Source of the DNA: Microbaculum marinum
Lineage (GTDB): Bacteria; Pseudomonadota; Alphaproteobacteria; Rhizobiales; Tepidamorphaceae
Assembly (NCBI RefSeq): GCF_042646165.1
Contig: NZ_JBHRTC010000012.1
DNA: 64,000 nt
Reading direction: 5' to 3' (one strand)
Shown: positions 16,218 to 25,574 of the stretch, in pieces
Position numbering within the stretch: position 1 is the stretch's first letter
Layout of the letters: each line of letters begins with the position of its first letter
Notes under the pieces: model-generated
The model's database searches: none
The model's input: the letters and a program-made list of their open reading frames with translations, nothing else
Told to the model about the DNA's origin: nothing
Program-made: the position numbers and the translations under genes

Positions 16218-17840
16218 TCATCTCCCATTCGTGCGGGGGCCATTTGTGGCCCGGTTGTGTGGCGGCAGGATGTCGGCCATCGCGGCGCGGACGCGGGCGA
16301 CGACGCGATCCCTGTCGCCGCCGGCGTCGACCTCAATCCAGTCGATCCGGCCGGTGTCGTAGCCGAGCTGCCGGCGGACCACCGAGGCGTTCGCGTCCGA
16401 GGCGTCGCCGCTGCGTGCATCGACCCGGGCGACCAGTTCGTCTTCCGGCGCCCGCAGCCAGATGCCGGTGAAGGGCACGGCGCAGGCGGTGGCGACGCCG
16501 CGTGCGGCATTGCGTTCCTCGGGCCTGGCGTGGACCCCGTCGAGAATGGCACTGTGGCCCGTGGCGAGGATCGCGGCCGCCTGGGTCTCCATCTCCGCGT
16601 ATACCTCCAGGCCTGCCTCCGGCGTATAGGCGTCGGGAGGCAGCCTCTCGGTTTCGCGGGCGCCGAACATCACCTTGCGGACGACGTCTGACCGCACGAC
16701 GATGGCGCCCGGTGCCGCGCCGATGTCGGCGGCGAGCGCCATCGCGACCGTCGTCTTGCCGGTGCCGGACAGACCTCCGACGGCGACCAGGCGGGGAGCC
16801 CGAGGCGCCAGGAAGGCGCGGGCGGCGGCGAACTTGCCGCGGGCCTCGCCGACCGCCGCCTCCCGGGCGTCGCCGCCCAGATGCGTCGCGCGCGCGGCGC
16901 CGACCTTGGCGCGGATCGCCGCGCGCATCGACAGGAACAGCGGCAGCAGCGCCAGGCCCGGAATGTCGTTGCGATCGCGGCGGCTGACGAGCCAGCGGTT
17001 GAGGACGCGGTTGGCCTCGGACCGCAGCCCGCGCTCCCAGAGGTCCATCAGCAGGAAGGCGAGGTCGTAGAACACGTCGATGGTCGCCAGCGCCTCGTCG
17101 AATTCCAGAGCGTCGAAGATCACCGGCGCCCCGTCGATCAGCGCCACGTTGCCCAGATGCAGGTCGCCGTGGCAGCGGCGGATCGCCCCGTCGCGGGCGC
17201 GCCTGTCGATCAGCGGCCGAAGTCGCTGCAGGGCCGCCCGGGTCTGCTCCGTCAGTTCCTCCACCTCGTCGGCGGGGAACAGGCCGGGACTGGCGGCGAG
17301 CTCCTCGCAGCTTTCGAGCGCGACGCGACCGATCTCGCCTGCCGGGTCGTCGATGGCGGCGACGGGGGCCTTCTCGTGCAGATCGGCGATCCGGGCGGCG
17401 AGTTCGTCCAGCAGGTCCTGCGTGAGCGCCCCCTCGCCTGCGAGCCGGTCGAAGGTCGCCGTTTCGTCGAAGCGGCGCATGTGCACGGCCCACTCGACCA
17501 CCGGTCCGCGACCGCTGAAGGACAGCCGCCCCTCGGGCGACCGGACGATCGGCACGGCGCCGAGATAGAGTTCCGGCGCCGTCAGCCGGTTGAGCTCGAC
17601 CTCTCGTTCGCAGGCGCGCCGGCGCTTATCCGGGGTCGAGAAGTCGAGAAAGGGAAAGCGGACCGCCCGCTTGATCTTGTAGACGTCGTCGCCGGCCAGG
17701 AAGACGATCGCGGCATGGGTGTCGATGCGCCCGACTTCCGCCACCCGGCCGCCGTAGGTTGCCGGATCCGACAGGAAGGCCTCGACATCCGCCTGGACGT
17801 CTGATTGGCGGGTGTGGCGGTCGTCGCCGTTGGTGCTCAT
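16218..17840 (-). CDS. Fused aminoglycoside-phosphotransferase-like/P-loop kinase protein
   Basis: A 540-residue two-domain protein. The N-terminal part (about 40-320) is kinase-like, with CHGDLHLGN at residues 223-231 as catalytic loop and IFDALEFD as the metal-binding segment. The C-terminal part (350-530) is a P-loop ATPase with GGLSGTGKTT at 355-364 and a zeta-toxin/AAA-type core. This fused architecture is widespread in proteobacteria and is usually annotated only as an AAA family ATPase; its substrate is unknown. It precedes the MliC-like gene. Confidence 0.88.
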   Translation of the reverse strand: MSTNGDDRHTRQSDVQADVEAFLSDPATYGGRVAEVGRIDTHAAIVFLAGDDVYKIKRAVRFPFLDFSTPDKRRRACEREVELNRLTAPELYLGAVPIVRSPEGRLSFSGRGPVVEWAVHMRRFDETATFDRLAGEGALTQDLLDELAARIADLHEKAPVAAIDDPAGEIGRVALESCEELAASPGLFPADEVEELTEQTRAALQRLRPLIDRRARDGAIRRCHGDLHLGNVALIDGAPVIFDALEFDEALATIDVFYDLAFLLMDLWERGLRSEANRVLNRWLVSRRDRNDIPGLALLPLFLSMRAAIRAKVGAARATHLGGDAREAAVGEARGKFAAARAFLAPRAPRLVAVGGLSGTGKTTVAMALAADIGAAPGAIVVRSDVVRKVMFGARETERLPPDAYTPEAGLEVYAEMETQAAAILATGHSAILDGVHARPEERNAARGVATACAVPFTGIWLRAPEDELVARVDARSGDASDANASVVRRQLGYDTGRIDWIEVDAGGDRDRVVARVRAAMADILPPHNRATNGPRTNGR

Positions 17841-18015
17841 CGAGGATCCGTCCGCTGTCGTGAATCACGCCGATACCGGTCTTGAGGAATATCAACGCGC
17901 GGTGTCAACTTGTCGGGCAGTGGAAGACCGACGATATGTTGCACCGATCCGATCCAGCCCGGCGCCCGCGACCCTAAGACGGCCGGCCCCGGAAAACGCC
18001 AAGGAGCCATCATCC

Positions 18016-18405
18016 ATGTCTGACGAAACGGTGCATCTGAAGCACATCCGGCTGATCCTGGGACGCAGCGCCGAGTTTCCCGCCGGCAGCGTCAATCACG
18101 GCTACGAGTTCGACGCGCCCCTGGACAAGGACGGCCATATCGACGCGCAGGCCTGGCAGAAGGTGCGCGAGCGGTGCCAGGTGCGCCGGTTCTGGGCGGG
18201 CGAGCCGGACCAGGTCGGCAAGCTGGTCCACAAGCCGGGCGGCGCCGAGCATGCCCGCTGGGTGTTTGACTACGACGAGTCCACCGACGAGGACGACGAG
18301 GCCGGCTACCGGTTCGCCAGCCACGCCTTCAATGTCGGCGAATACGTGTCGATCCGCGACGAGGACGGAGAGATGCACACGTTTCAGGTCGTTTCCGTGC
18401 AGTAG
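18016..18405 (+). CDS. Conserved hypothetical acidic protein
   Basis: A 129-residue soluble acidic protein behind an AAGGAG ribosome site. I do not recognise a named domain. Visible features are an N-terminal LKHIRLILGR strand, GYEFDAPLDKDGHID, the acidic run DESTDEDDE at about residue 90, and a C-terminal small barrel-like part (NVGEYVSIRDEDG, HTFQVVSV). It has no signal peptide or membrane segment. It is divergent from the kinase gene and 160 bases ahead of the TPP enzyme, with no clear functional link. Confidence 0.7.
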   Translation: MSDETVHLKHIRLILGRSAEFPAGSVNHGYEFDAPLDKDGHIDAQAWQKVRERCQVRRFWAGEPDQVGKLVHKPGGAEHARWVFDYDESTDEDDEAGYRFASHAFNVGEYVSIRDEDGEMHTFQVVSVQ

Positions 18406-18564
18406 CGACCGGCTCGGGCGGTCGCCGGGCCGCCGGCGGCGCGCCACGCGGCATGTCGTCGCGCAGGTTGCGGACGGTCTGATTTTCGCCGTTGAAACTT
18501 CGCTCTTGCGCTGGCCATGCGGGCGGCGGCGGCTATGATGCCGGCGCCGTACAAGGAGTGCCGC

Positions 18565-20250
18565 ATGGAAGCCACCAACACACCCGCCCGCACCGGCGGC
18601 CGAATTCTCGTCGACGCGCTGGTCGCCCAGGGCGTGGACCACGTCTTCTGCGTCCCGGGAGAAAGCTACCTCGCCGCGCTGGACGCCTTTCACGATGCCG
18701 CGGTCGAGATCACCGTGTGCCGCCAGGAGGGCGGCGCGGCGATGATGGCCGACGCCTACGGCAAGCTGACCGGCCGGCCGGGCATCTGCTTCGTGACGCG
18801 CGGCCCCGGCGCCACCAACGCCTCGCCCGGCATCCATATCGCCTCCCAGGATTCGACCCCGATGATCGTGCTGGTCGGGCAGGTCGGCCGCGACATGCGC
18901 GACCGCGAGGCGTTCCAGGAGCTCGACTATTCGGGAGTGTTCGGCACCATCGCCAAGTGGGCGACCGAGATCGACGATCCGGCCCGCATTCCCGAGTACA
19001 TCCACCGTGCCTTCATGACCGCGATGAACGGCCGCCCCGGTCCCGTCGTGCTGGCGCTGCCGGAGGACATGCTGACGCAGGAGGCCGTCGCCTTCGACGC
19101 GCCCTATGCGGAGGCCGTGCCGACGGCGCCGCCGGCGGACTCCATGGCGCGCCTGTCGGCGATGCTGGCCGGGGCGAAGCGGCCGGTGATGGTGCTCGGC
19201 GGCAGCCGCTGGAGCGAGCAGGGCGTCGCCGACATCCGCCGCTTCGCGGAGGCCTTCGACCTGCCGGTCGGCTGCCAGTTCCGCCGCCAGTCGCTGTTCG
19301 ACTCGACGCATCCCAACTACGCGGGCGACGTCGGCATCGGGCCCAATCCGGAGCTGGCGAAGCGGCTGAAGGAGACCGACCTGTTCCTGCTGGTCGGCGG
19401 TCGAATGAGCGAGATGCCGTCGTCGGGCTACACGCTGCTCGACATCCCGACGCCGAAGCAGCCGCTGGTCCACGTCCATCCCTCGGCGGAGGAACTGGGC
19501 CGGGTCTACGCGCCGACCCTGGCGATCCACGCCGACCCGACGTCGTTCGCGGCCGCCGCGGCTGCCCTTGCGCCGCCTGCCGCGATCGCCTGGAGCGCCG
19601 AGACGCGCGCGGCGAACGAGGCCTATCACGGCTGGAGCGACGTGGCGCCGACGATGCCCGGCGCGGTCGACTATTCGGCCGTCATCGCCTGGCTGCGCGA
19701 CTGGCTCCCGGAGGACGCGATCGTCTGCAACGGCGCGGGCAACTATTCGATCTGGCTGCACCGGTTCCTGCGCTACCGCCGCTTCGGCACCCAGCTCGCG
19801 CCGACTTCGGGCTCGATGGGCTACGGGATTCCCGCAGCGGTCGGCGCCAAGCGGATCCATCCCGACCGCACCGTCGTCGCCTTCGCCGGCGACGGCTGCT
19901 TCCTGATGAACGGCCAGGAGTTCGCCACCGCCGCCCAGTACGGACTGCCGATCGTCGTCGTGGTCGTCGACAACGGCATGTACGGCACCATCCGCATGCA
20001 CCAGGAGCGCGAGTATCCCGGCCGCGTCACCGCAACGCGGCTGGAGAACCCGGATTTCGCCGCGCTGGCGCGCGCCTACGGCGGCCACGGCGAAACGGTG
20101 GAGTCGACCGCCGACTTCGCGCCCGCCTTCGAGCGGGCGGCGGCATCGGGCAAGCCGGCGATCGTGCACGTGAAGGTCGATCCCGAGGCGATCACGCCGA
20201 CGACGACCCTGACGAAGCTGCGCGAAATGGCGCTGGCAAAGGCGCGCTGA
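18565..20250 (+). CDS. Acetolactate-synthase-like thiamine-diphosphate enzyme
   Basis: A 561-residue ThDP-dependent enzyme with the PYR, central and PP domains in order. Glu55 in VCRQEGGAAMMADAYGK is the activating glutamate, and the ThDP-Mg site is GDGCFLMNGQEF starting at residue 442 with DNGMYGT following. It lacks a neighbouring small regulatory subunit, so it is probably a catabolic decarboxylase or carboligase rather than the biosynthetic IlvB. ATG 18565 is chosen because of AAGGAG six bases upstream; the longer in-frame reading has no support. Confidence 0.9.
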   Translation: MEATNTPARTGGRILVDALVAQGVDHVFCVPGESYLAALDAFHDAAVEITVCRQEGGAAMMADAYGKLTGRPGICFVTRGPGATNASPGIHIASQDSTPMIVLVGQVGRDMRDREAFQELDYSGVFGTIAKWATEIDDPARIPEYIHRAFMTAMNGRPGPVVLALPEDMLTQEAVAFDAPYAEAVPTAPPADSMARLSAMLAGAKRPVMVLGGSRWSEQGVADIRRFAEAFDLPVGCQFRRQSLFDSTHPNYAGDVGIGPNPELAKRLKETDLFLLVGGRMSEMPSSGYTLLDIPTPKQPLVHVHPSAEELGRVYAPTLAIHADPTSFAAAAAALAPPAAIAWSAETRAANEAYHGWSDVAPTMPGAVDYSAVIAWLRDWLPEDAIVCNGAGNYSIWLHRFLRYRRFGTQLAPTSGSMGYGIPAAVGAKRIHPDRTVVAFAGDGCFLMNGQEFATAAQYGLPIVVVVVDNGMYGTIRMHQEREYPGRVTATRLENPDFAALARAYGGHGETVESTADFAPAFERAAASGKPAIVHVKVDPEAITPTTTLTKLREMALAKAR

Positions 20251-20295
20251 GCGGCCCCGCGGCGGCGGCGAGCCGGCAACCCGCCGCGCACCGGG

Positions 20296-21561
20296 TCAGT
20301 CGCCGTCGGGCCTGCCCCGCGAGCGCGGAGCAGGTTTCTTTCGTGCCTCCCGGATCTCGACCGGCACCGGGCCGTCGACCAGCAGCTGGCGGTGCGGGAA
20401 GGGGATGTCGATGCCGTTCGCCTTGAAGGCATCCCACAGCGCCAGCATCACCGCACCGCGGATGTTGGTCAGGCCCTTTTCGGGATCGGCGATCCAGAAC
20501 CGCAGCAGGAAATCGAGCGAAGACTCGCCGAACGCCGTGAGGTGACAGACAGGGGCAGGCTCGCCTGCCACCCGGTCGACGGCGGCGCAGGCCTCCACCG
20601 TGATCCGCCTGACCTGGTGCGGGTCGCTGGCGTAGCTGACCCCGAACGGCACGTCGAGGCGGATCAGCCTGTCGGTGAACGACCAGTTGACCACCTGGCC
20701 GGTGATGAAGTCGTCGTTGGGGATCAGGTACTCGCGGCCGTCGCGCGTGACGACGGACACGTAGCGGCCCTTCAGGAGCCGGATCCAGCCGAAGGTCTCG
20801 CCCAGCGAGATGACGTCGCCGGGTTTGATCGACTTGTCCATCAGGATGATGATGCCGCTGACGAAGTTCGAAACGACCTTCTGCAGCCCGAAGCCGATGC
20901 CGACGCCGACGGCGCCGGAGAAGACCGTCAGCGCCGTCAGGTCGATGCCGATCGAGGTGAGCACGGCCAACAGCGCGATCGTCACCAGCGCGATGCGCAC
21001 CAGCTTCGACAGCAGCACCTGCAGCGACGGGGTCAGGTCCTCGTTGGTGCGGATCCAGCGTTCGGCGCTGCCGCTGGCGATCCGGGCGATCCACAGGAAC
21101 AGGCCGAGCAGCAGCGCCGCCTTGATGAGCGTCAGCAGGGTGAGGCGCAGGGCGCCGATCGAGATGCCGATGCTGCCGAGGGTGGCCGTGGTCTCGTCGT
21201 ACAGTCCGAGAATGACGATCGTCGCAAGGAAGATGCCGAACGCCGTGGCGATCCGCGCCAGGAACCGGTTGCGGATCGTCCGCCCGACGATCACGATCAC
21301 GATCCAGGATGTCGCCAGCGTCGCCGCGATGCCGATCAGGTAGCTGCGGCTCGGCCAGGTGAGCGCGCGCATCACCAGGAATTCGGCCCACAGCAGGATC
21401 GGGAAGAAAATCCAGGTCAGGCGCCGCATCAGGATGGCGAGGAAGCGGACGAGGTCGCGTCGGTCGCGGATCTGCCGGACCCGCGCCTCGATCCTCGGCT
21501 CGAATATGCGCTCGCCCAGATAAGCGGCGCCGAGCGCCAGCGCGATGAGCACGAGCTGCAA
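20296..21561 (-). CDS. MscS family mechanosensitive channel
   Basis: A small-conductance mechanosensitive channel protein of at least 421 residues. Several N-terminal transmembrane helices lead to the pore-lining and beta-domain signature SGAVGVGIGFGLQKVVSNFVSG, split here by its glycine pattern, followed by SIKPGDVISLGETFGWI and the C-terminal mixed domain. It releases solutes on hypo-osmotic shock. The first canonical start is a TTG at 21561, which falls inside the first hydrophobic helix. In-frame coding continues upstream (DPVELTVETAFDWINY) to a CTG at 21645 behind a GGAGGA site, so the true protein is probably about 28 residues longer. Confidence 0.88.
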   Translation of the reverse strand: MQLVLIALALGAAYLGERIFEPRIEARVRQIRDRRDLVRFLAILMRRLTWIFFPILLWAEFLVMRALTWPSRSYLIGIAATLATSWIVIVIVGRTIRNRFLARIATAFGIFLATIVILGLYDETTATLGSIGISIGALRLTLLTLIKAALLLGLFLWIARIASGSAERWIRTNEDLTPSLQVLLSKLVRIALVTIALLAVLTSIGIDLTALTVFSGAVGVGIGFGLQKVVSNFVSGIIILMDKSIKPGDVISLGETFGWIRLLKGRYVSVVTRDGREYLIPNDDFITGQVVNWSFTDRLIRLDVPFGVSYASDPHQVRRITVEACAAVDRVAGEPAPVCHLTAFGESSLDFLLRFWIADPEKGLTNIRGAVMLALWDAFKANGIDIPFPHRQLLVDGPVPVEIREARKKPAPRSRGRPDGD

Positions 21562-21781
21562 CAGCGTCGACGGCCGGGCGATCAGGACGGCGACGTAGTT
21601 GATCCAGTCGAAAGCGGTTTCGACGGTCAGTTCGACCGGGTCCAGGAGTTCCTCCGGTTCAAGACGCCACGGGACATGATCGCGCCGGTGCGCGCGCCAG
21701 GCAATGCCGTTAACGGACGCGCGGGCCTGCCGGTTCCGGAGAGGGGCGGCTGGCGCCGCGGCGGCGAGCCCGGACCGGGCC

Positions 21782-22525
21782 TCAATAGAAGCTGCGGGCG
21801 GCGAGGTTGAGGCCCAGCACCAGCATGCCGATGAAGAACAGCTTGCGGAAGGTCGCGGCGTCGACGCGGGCGCGGATCCGCCGCCCGATCACCATGCCCA
21901 CGACGGCCGGCAGGACGGCGAACGCGGAGAGGCCGGCGACGGCGAGCACGAAGACGCCGTTGAACAGCAGGACGGCGGTGAGGATCACGGTCCCGACGGT
22001 GAACGACAGACCCATCGCCTGCACGAATTCGTCCCGGTCGAGTTCCAGCGCCTGCAGATAGGGGATCGCCGGCATCACGAACACGCCGGTCGCCCCCAGC
22101 ACCGCGCCGGTCGCCACGCCGATGACCGGCGACAGCCAGGTTTCGGCGCGCCTTGGGACATGAAAGCGCACCGCCGACAGGCCGAACACCGCATAGGCCG
22201 CCAGCGCCAGGCCGAGCGCGGTGGCGGCGGTGCCGGACTGTTCGTTGGTCAGGATGCCCGCCGTGGTGAAGGCGCCGGCGACCGATCCCAGATAGAGCGA
22301 CCAGAACCGGCGCAGGCAGCTGAGGAAGTAGGGGCCGTGCAGCATCTGCCAGGTATTGGTCGCGTAAGAGGGGATCACCATCAGCGCGGCGGCCTGCGCC
22401 GGCGGCATGACCAGGCTCAGCAGCCCGATCGACACCGTCGGCAGGCCGAGGCCGATGATCCCCTTGACGGTTCCCGCGAGCAGGTAGGCGAGGGCGACGA
22501 AGACGAGCAGGGAGGTGTCGGGCAT
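21782..22525 (-). CDS. TauE/SafE (TSUP) family permease
   Basis: A 247-residue polytopic inner-membrane protein with about eight hydrophobic segments. The first half carries the family motif KGIIGLGLPTVSIGLL and the internal repeat carries GATGVFVMPAIPYLQAL. TSUP proteins export sulfite, organosulfonates or related anions. The ribosome site before ATG 22525 is weak. It is on the same strand as MscS and the acyl-CoA synthetase fusion, but with gaps of about 200 bases each side. Confidence 0.88.
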   Translation of the reverse strand: MPDTSLLVFVALAYLLAGTVKGIIGLGLPTVSIGLLSLVMPPAQAAALMVIPSYATNTWQMLHGPYFLSCLRRFWSLYLGSVAGAFTTAGILTNEQSGTAATALGLALAAYAVFGLSAVRFHVPRRAETWLSPVIGVATGAVLGATGVFVMPAIPYLQALELDRDEFVQAMGLSFTVGTVILTAVLLFNGVFVLAVAGLSAFAVLPAVVGMVIGRRIRARVDAATFRKLFFIGMLVLGLNLAARSFY

Positions 22526-22724
22526 GGCGGGTGCGCCTGGCGGGGATGAGATCTGCGAAAAGACGGCGCCTCAGCGCCTCGAGGCGATCGACAAGACGAC
22601 GGGCCGGAACGTCGGTGAGTGAAGCTCCAGACCAGGCATTGCGGCGACGCCCCCTTCGGTGATCGCCGCAACGTTCGCCGAACCGGTCCCGCCAATCAAG
22701 CGACATCCGCTCGGGGCTGCCGCC

Positions 22725-25424
22725 TCACCGCAGCGACAGCGTCACCGTCACGACGGCGGGGTCGCCTTCGGACTGGACCTCCGCGAAACCCAGCTGGCGG
22801 CACATCTGCAGCATCATCGGGTTGCCGCGCAGGACCTCGCCGTGGATCTGCCTGAGGCCGTCGGCGCGGGCGTACTCGATGATCAGTTCCATCAGCGCCC
22901 AGCCGATGCCGCGCCCCTTCAGGTCGGAGCGGACCATGATCGCGTACTCGGCCTTCTCGTGGTCGGGATCCGAATGGATGCGGACGACGCCGAGCAGTTC
23001 GCCGGTCTGCGGTTCGAGAGCGACGAAGGCCATGGCCCGGGCGTAGTCGATCTGGGTCAGCCGCGCGAGAAAGCGGTGCGACAGGTCGGGCTTCGGGGTG
23101 AAGAAGCGCAGGCGCAGGTCCTGCGGCTCGACCCTGGCGAAGAAGTCGTCGTAGAGCGCCTCGTCCTCGGGCCGCACCGGACGCACGAAGATCGGGTCGC
23201 CGCCCTTCGTTACCAGCGTACGCTCCCACTCCGCCGGATACGGGCGTATCGCAAACCGCGGATTGACGCCGTGGGTATCCTTTTCGGGCTCGGCCGCGAC
23301 GCGGACCCGCGCGTCGACGGAAACGATGCCCTTGTCGTCGGCCAGCAGCGGATTGATGTCGAGTTCGCGGACCTCGGGCACGTCGGCGGCCATCTGGGCG
23401 ATCTTGACGAGGGCGAGCGCGACCGCGCCCCGGTCCGCCTCCGGCTCCGAGCGGAACGCCTGGAGCAGCCGGTTGATGCGGGTGCGGCGCATCAGCTGAT
23501 CGGCCAGATGCAGGTCGAGCGGCGGCAGCATCAGCGCCTTGTCGCGGATCACCTCGACGGCCGTTCCGCCCTGGCCGAACAGGACGACGGGACCGAATAT
23601 CTGGTCGTCGATCAGGCCGATGATCAGTTCGCGGGCGCCGGGCCTGTGGATCATCGGCTCGACGGTAACGCCCTCGATCCGCGCGTCGGGACGGGCCTTG
23701 CGGGCCGAGGCGATGATCTCGCGGGCCGCCTGTTCGGCCGCTTCCGGGGACGTCAGGTCGAGGCGCACGCCGCCGACGTCGGTCTTGTGCTGGATGTCGG
23801 GCGAGAAGATCTTGATCGCGCAGGCGCCGTGCTCGGCAATGACGCGCTCGGCGACCTGGCGGGCCTCTTCCGGTCCGGCGACCGGTTCGGCGGTCGCGAT
23901 CGGTATCTGATAGGCGCTCATCAGCCGCGCCACTTCCGGCGCCTTCAGCCACTCGCGCCCGGCGGCCAGTGCCTCGGCGACCACCTGCCTGGCGGCGTCG
24001 ACATCGGGGGTGAAATCCTCCGGCAGGCTGGGCGGCGTCCGCATCAAGGCGTTCTGCGCCTCCGAGTAGCGGACGAGATGGGTAATGCCGCGGACCGCGG
24101 CGGTGAGGGAGGAGAAGACCGGGACGCCGGCAGGGTCGAAGGTCTCGCGGACGAGTTCGGCCTGCGCGCCGCCGAGCCAGGCGGCGAAGACGGGCTTCTT
24201 CGGCCAGACCCTGGAGACATGCGTGCGCACGGTATCGGCGACGGCGCCTGCGGCCTCTTCGCTGGAGGAGAGCGCCGTCGGGCAGTTGAGGACGAGAAGC
24301 GCGTCGGTGGCCTCGTCGTCGAGCAGGGCTTCCAGCGCCGCCGCGTAGCGCTCCGGCGGGGCATCGCCGATGATGTCGACGGGATTGCCGTGCGACCAGG
24401 TCGGGGGCAGTGCCTCGTCGAGCCGGGCGATCGTCTCCGGCGTGAGGTCGGCAAGCGATCCGTCAAGGTCGACCAGGCGGTCGACCGCCAGCACGCCGAG
24501 GCCGCCGCCGTTGGTCAGCACCGCCAGGTCGCGGCCCCGGAACGGCTTCACGCGGCTCAGCGTCTCCACGGCGTCGAACAGTTCGTCGAGGTCGAAGACG
24601 CGCAGCAGGCCGGCCCGGCGGAAGGCGGCGTCATAGACCTCGTCCACGCCCGCCAGCGCGCCGGTATGCGAGGCGGCAGCCTTCGCGGCCTCGGCGTGGC
24701 GGCCGGACTTGATCACGACGACCGGCTTGACGCGAGCGGCCGCGCGCGCCGCCGACATGAACTTCTTGGGATGAGTGATGCCCTCCACATAGAGCAGGAT
24801 GGCGCGGGTGTGGACGTCGCCTGCGAACCAGTCGAGCAGGTCGCCGAAATCGACATCGGCCATGTCGCCGAGCGACACCATCGACGAGAAGCCGATGTTC
24901 CGGTCGTTTGCCCAGTCGATGACGGTGGTGATGATGGCGCCGGACTGGGAGATCAGGGCGAGATCGCCCTTCAGAGGCGTTGCGTGGGCGAAGCTGCCGT
25001 TCAGGCCGACGGTGGGGACCAGCAGGCCGACGCAGTTCGGGCCGAACACCCGCAGCGTATGCGACCGTGCCGCATCCAGCATCTGCTGGCGCAGCGAGCC
25101 CGGGCCGGATCCGAGACCCGCGGTGATGACCACGGCCGCGCCGGTGCCGCTTGCGCCGAGTTCGGCGACGATGCCGGGAACGGTCTGCGGCGGCGTGACG
25201 ACGACGGCGAGGTCCACGGGCCCGGGCAGCGAGGATGCGTCGGGATAGCAGGGCTCACCGTCGATCTCGGCGTATTTCGGGTTGATCAGGCGGATCGGGC
25301 CGGAGAAGCCTGCCGCGCGCAGGTTCTTCATTACCACATGGCTGACGGAGCCCGGTCGCGGACTGGCCCCCACCAGCGCCACCGACCTGGGCGTGAAGGC
25401 GGCCTCGAGATTCCGAATGGTCAT
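22725..25424 (-). CDS. NDP-forming acyl-CoA synthetase/GNAT fusion (Pat-type protein acetyltransferase)
   Basis: An 899-residue fusion. Residues 1-700 are an NDP-forming acyl-CoA synthetase: CoA-binding domain (SVALVGASPRPGSVS), ligase domain with the phosphohistidine His253 in SHTGALAG, and ATP-grasp part (KTDVGGVRL, ARELIIGL). Residues about 735-899 are a GNAT domain with VRSDLKGRGIGWALM as acetyl-CoA motif. This order matches Pat/YfiQ protein lysine acetyltransferases, where the synthetase part is often only regulatory. Here the histidine is present, so retained catalysis is possible. The next gene downstream on the complementary reading is a universal stress protein on the same strand upstream. 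Confidence 0.9.
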   Translation of the reverse strand: MTIRNLEAAFTPRSVALVGASPRPGSVSHVVMKNLRAAGFSGPIRLINPKYAEIDGEPCYPDASSLPGPVDLAVVVTPPQTVPGIVAELGASGTGAAVVITAGLGSGPGSLRQQMLDAARSHTLRVFGPNCVGLLVPTVGLNGSFAHATPLKGDLALISQSGAIITTVIDWANDRNIGFSSMVSLGDMADVDFGDLLDWFAGDVHTRAILLYVEGITHPKKFMSAARAAARVKPVVVIKSGRHAEAAKAAASHTGALAGVDEVYDAAFRRAGLLRVFDLDELFDAVETLSRVKPFRGRDLAVLTNGGGLGVLAVDRLVDLDGSLADLTPETIARLDEALPPTWSHGNPVDIIGDAPPERYAAALEALLDDEATDALLVLNCPTALSSSEEAAGAVADTVRTHVSRVWPKKPVFAAWLGGAQAELVRETFDPAGVPVFSSLTAAVRGITHLVRYSEAQNALMRTPPSLPEDFTPDVDAARQVVAEALAAGREWLKAPEVARLMSAYQIPIATAEPVAGPEEARQVAERVIAEHGACAIKIFSPDIQHKTDVGGVRLDLTSPEAAEQAAREIIASARKARPDARIEGVTVEPMIHRPGARELIIGLIDDQIFGPVVLFGQGGTAVEVIRDKALMLPPLDLHLADQLMRRTRINRLLQAFRSEPEADRGAVALALVKIAQMAADVPEVRELDINPLLADDKGIVSVDARVRVAAEPEKDTHGVNPRFAIRPYPAEWERTLVTKGGDPIFVRPVRPEDEALYDDFFARVEPQDLRLRFFTPKPDLSHRFLARLTQIDYARAMAFVALEPQTGELLGVVRIHSDPDHEKAEYAIMVRSDLKGRGIGWALMELIIEYARADGLRQIHGEVLRGNPMMLQMCRQLGFAEVQSEGDPAVVTVTLSLR

Positions 25425-25574
25425 GATACTGCCGCTACTCTCGGGTCACGGGTATGTATCGCACCGGCGAAAAGACGCGATGACGGGCCGCCGTGACCGG
25501 CCGCGACCCGGAGTGGTGTTCCCCGGGGCGCACTCTCGCGATGGCTGCGGCAGCCGGACCGACGGCGCCGGACG

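Noticed and set aside
18010..20169. 719-codon minus-strand frame opposite the acetolactate-synthase-like gene
   Set aside because: No recognisable motif; it lies antisense to a gene with clear ThDP motifs and crosses the neighbouring gene as well.
20392..21810. 472-codon plus-strand frame opposite MscS
   Set aside because: Low-complexity Asp/Arg/Gln-rich translation, antisense to a channel with clear signature motifs.
22659..25496. 945-codon open frame on the plus strand opposite the Pat-type fusion
   Set aside because: Composition is arginine/aspartate/glycine-rich with no domain, and it is fully antisense to a clear multi-domain protein. It is a by-product of high GC content.
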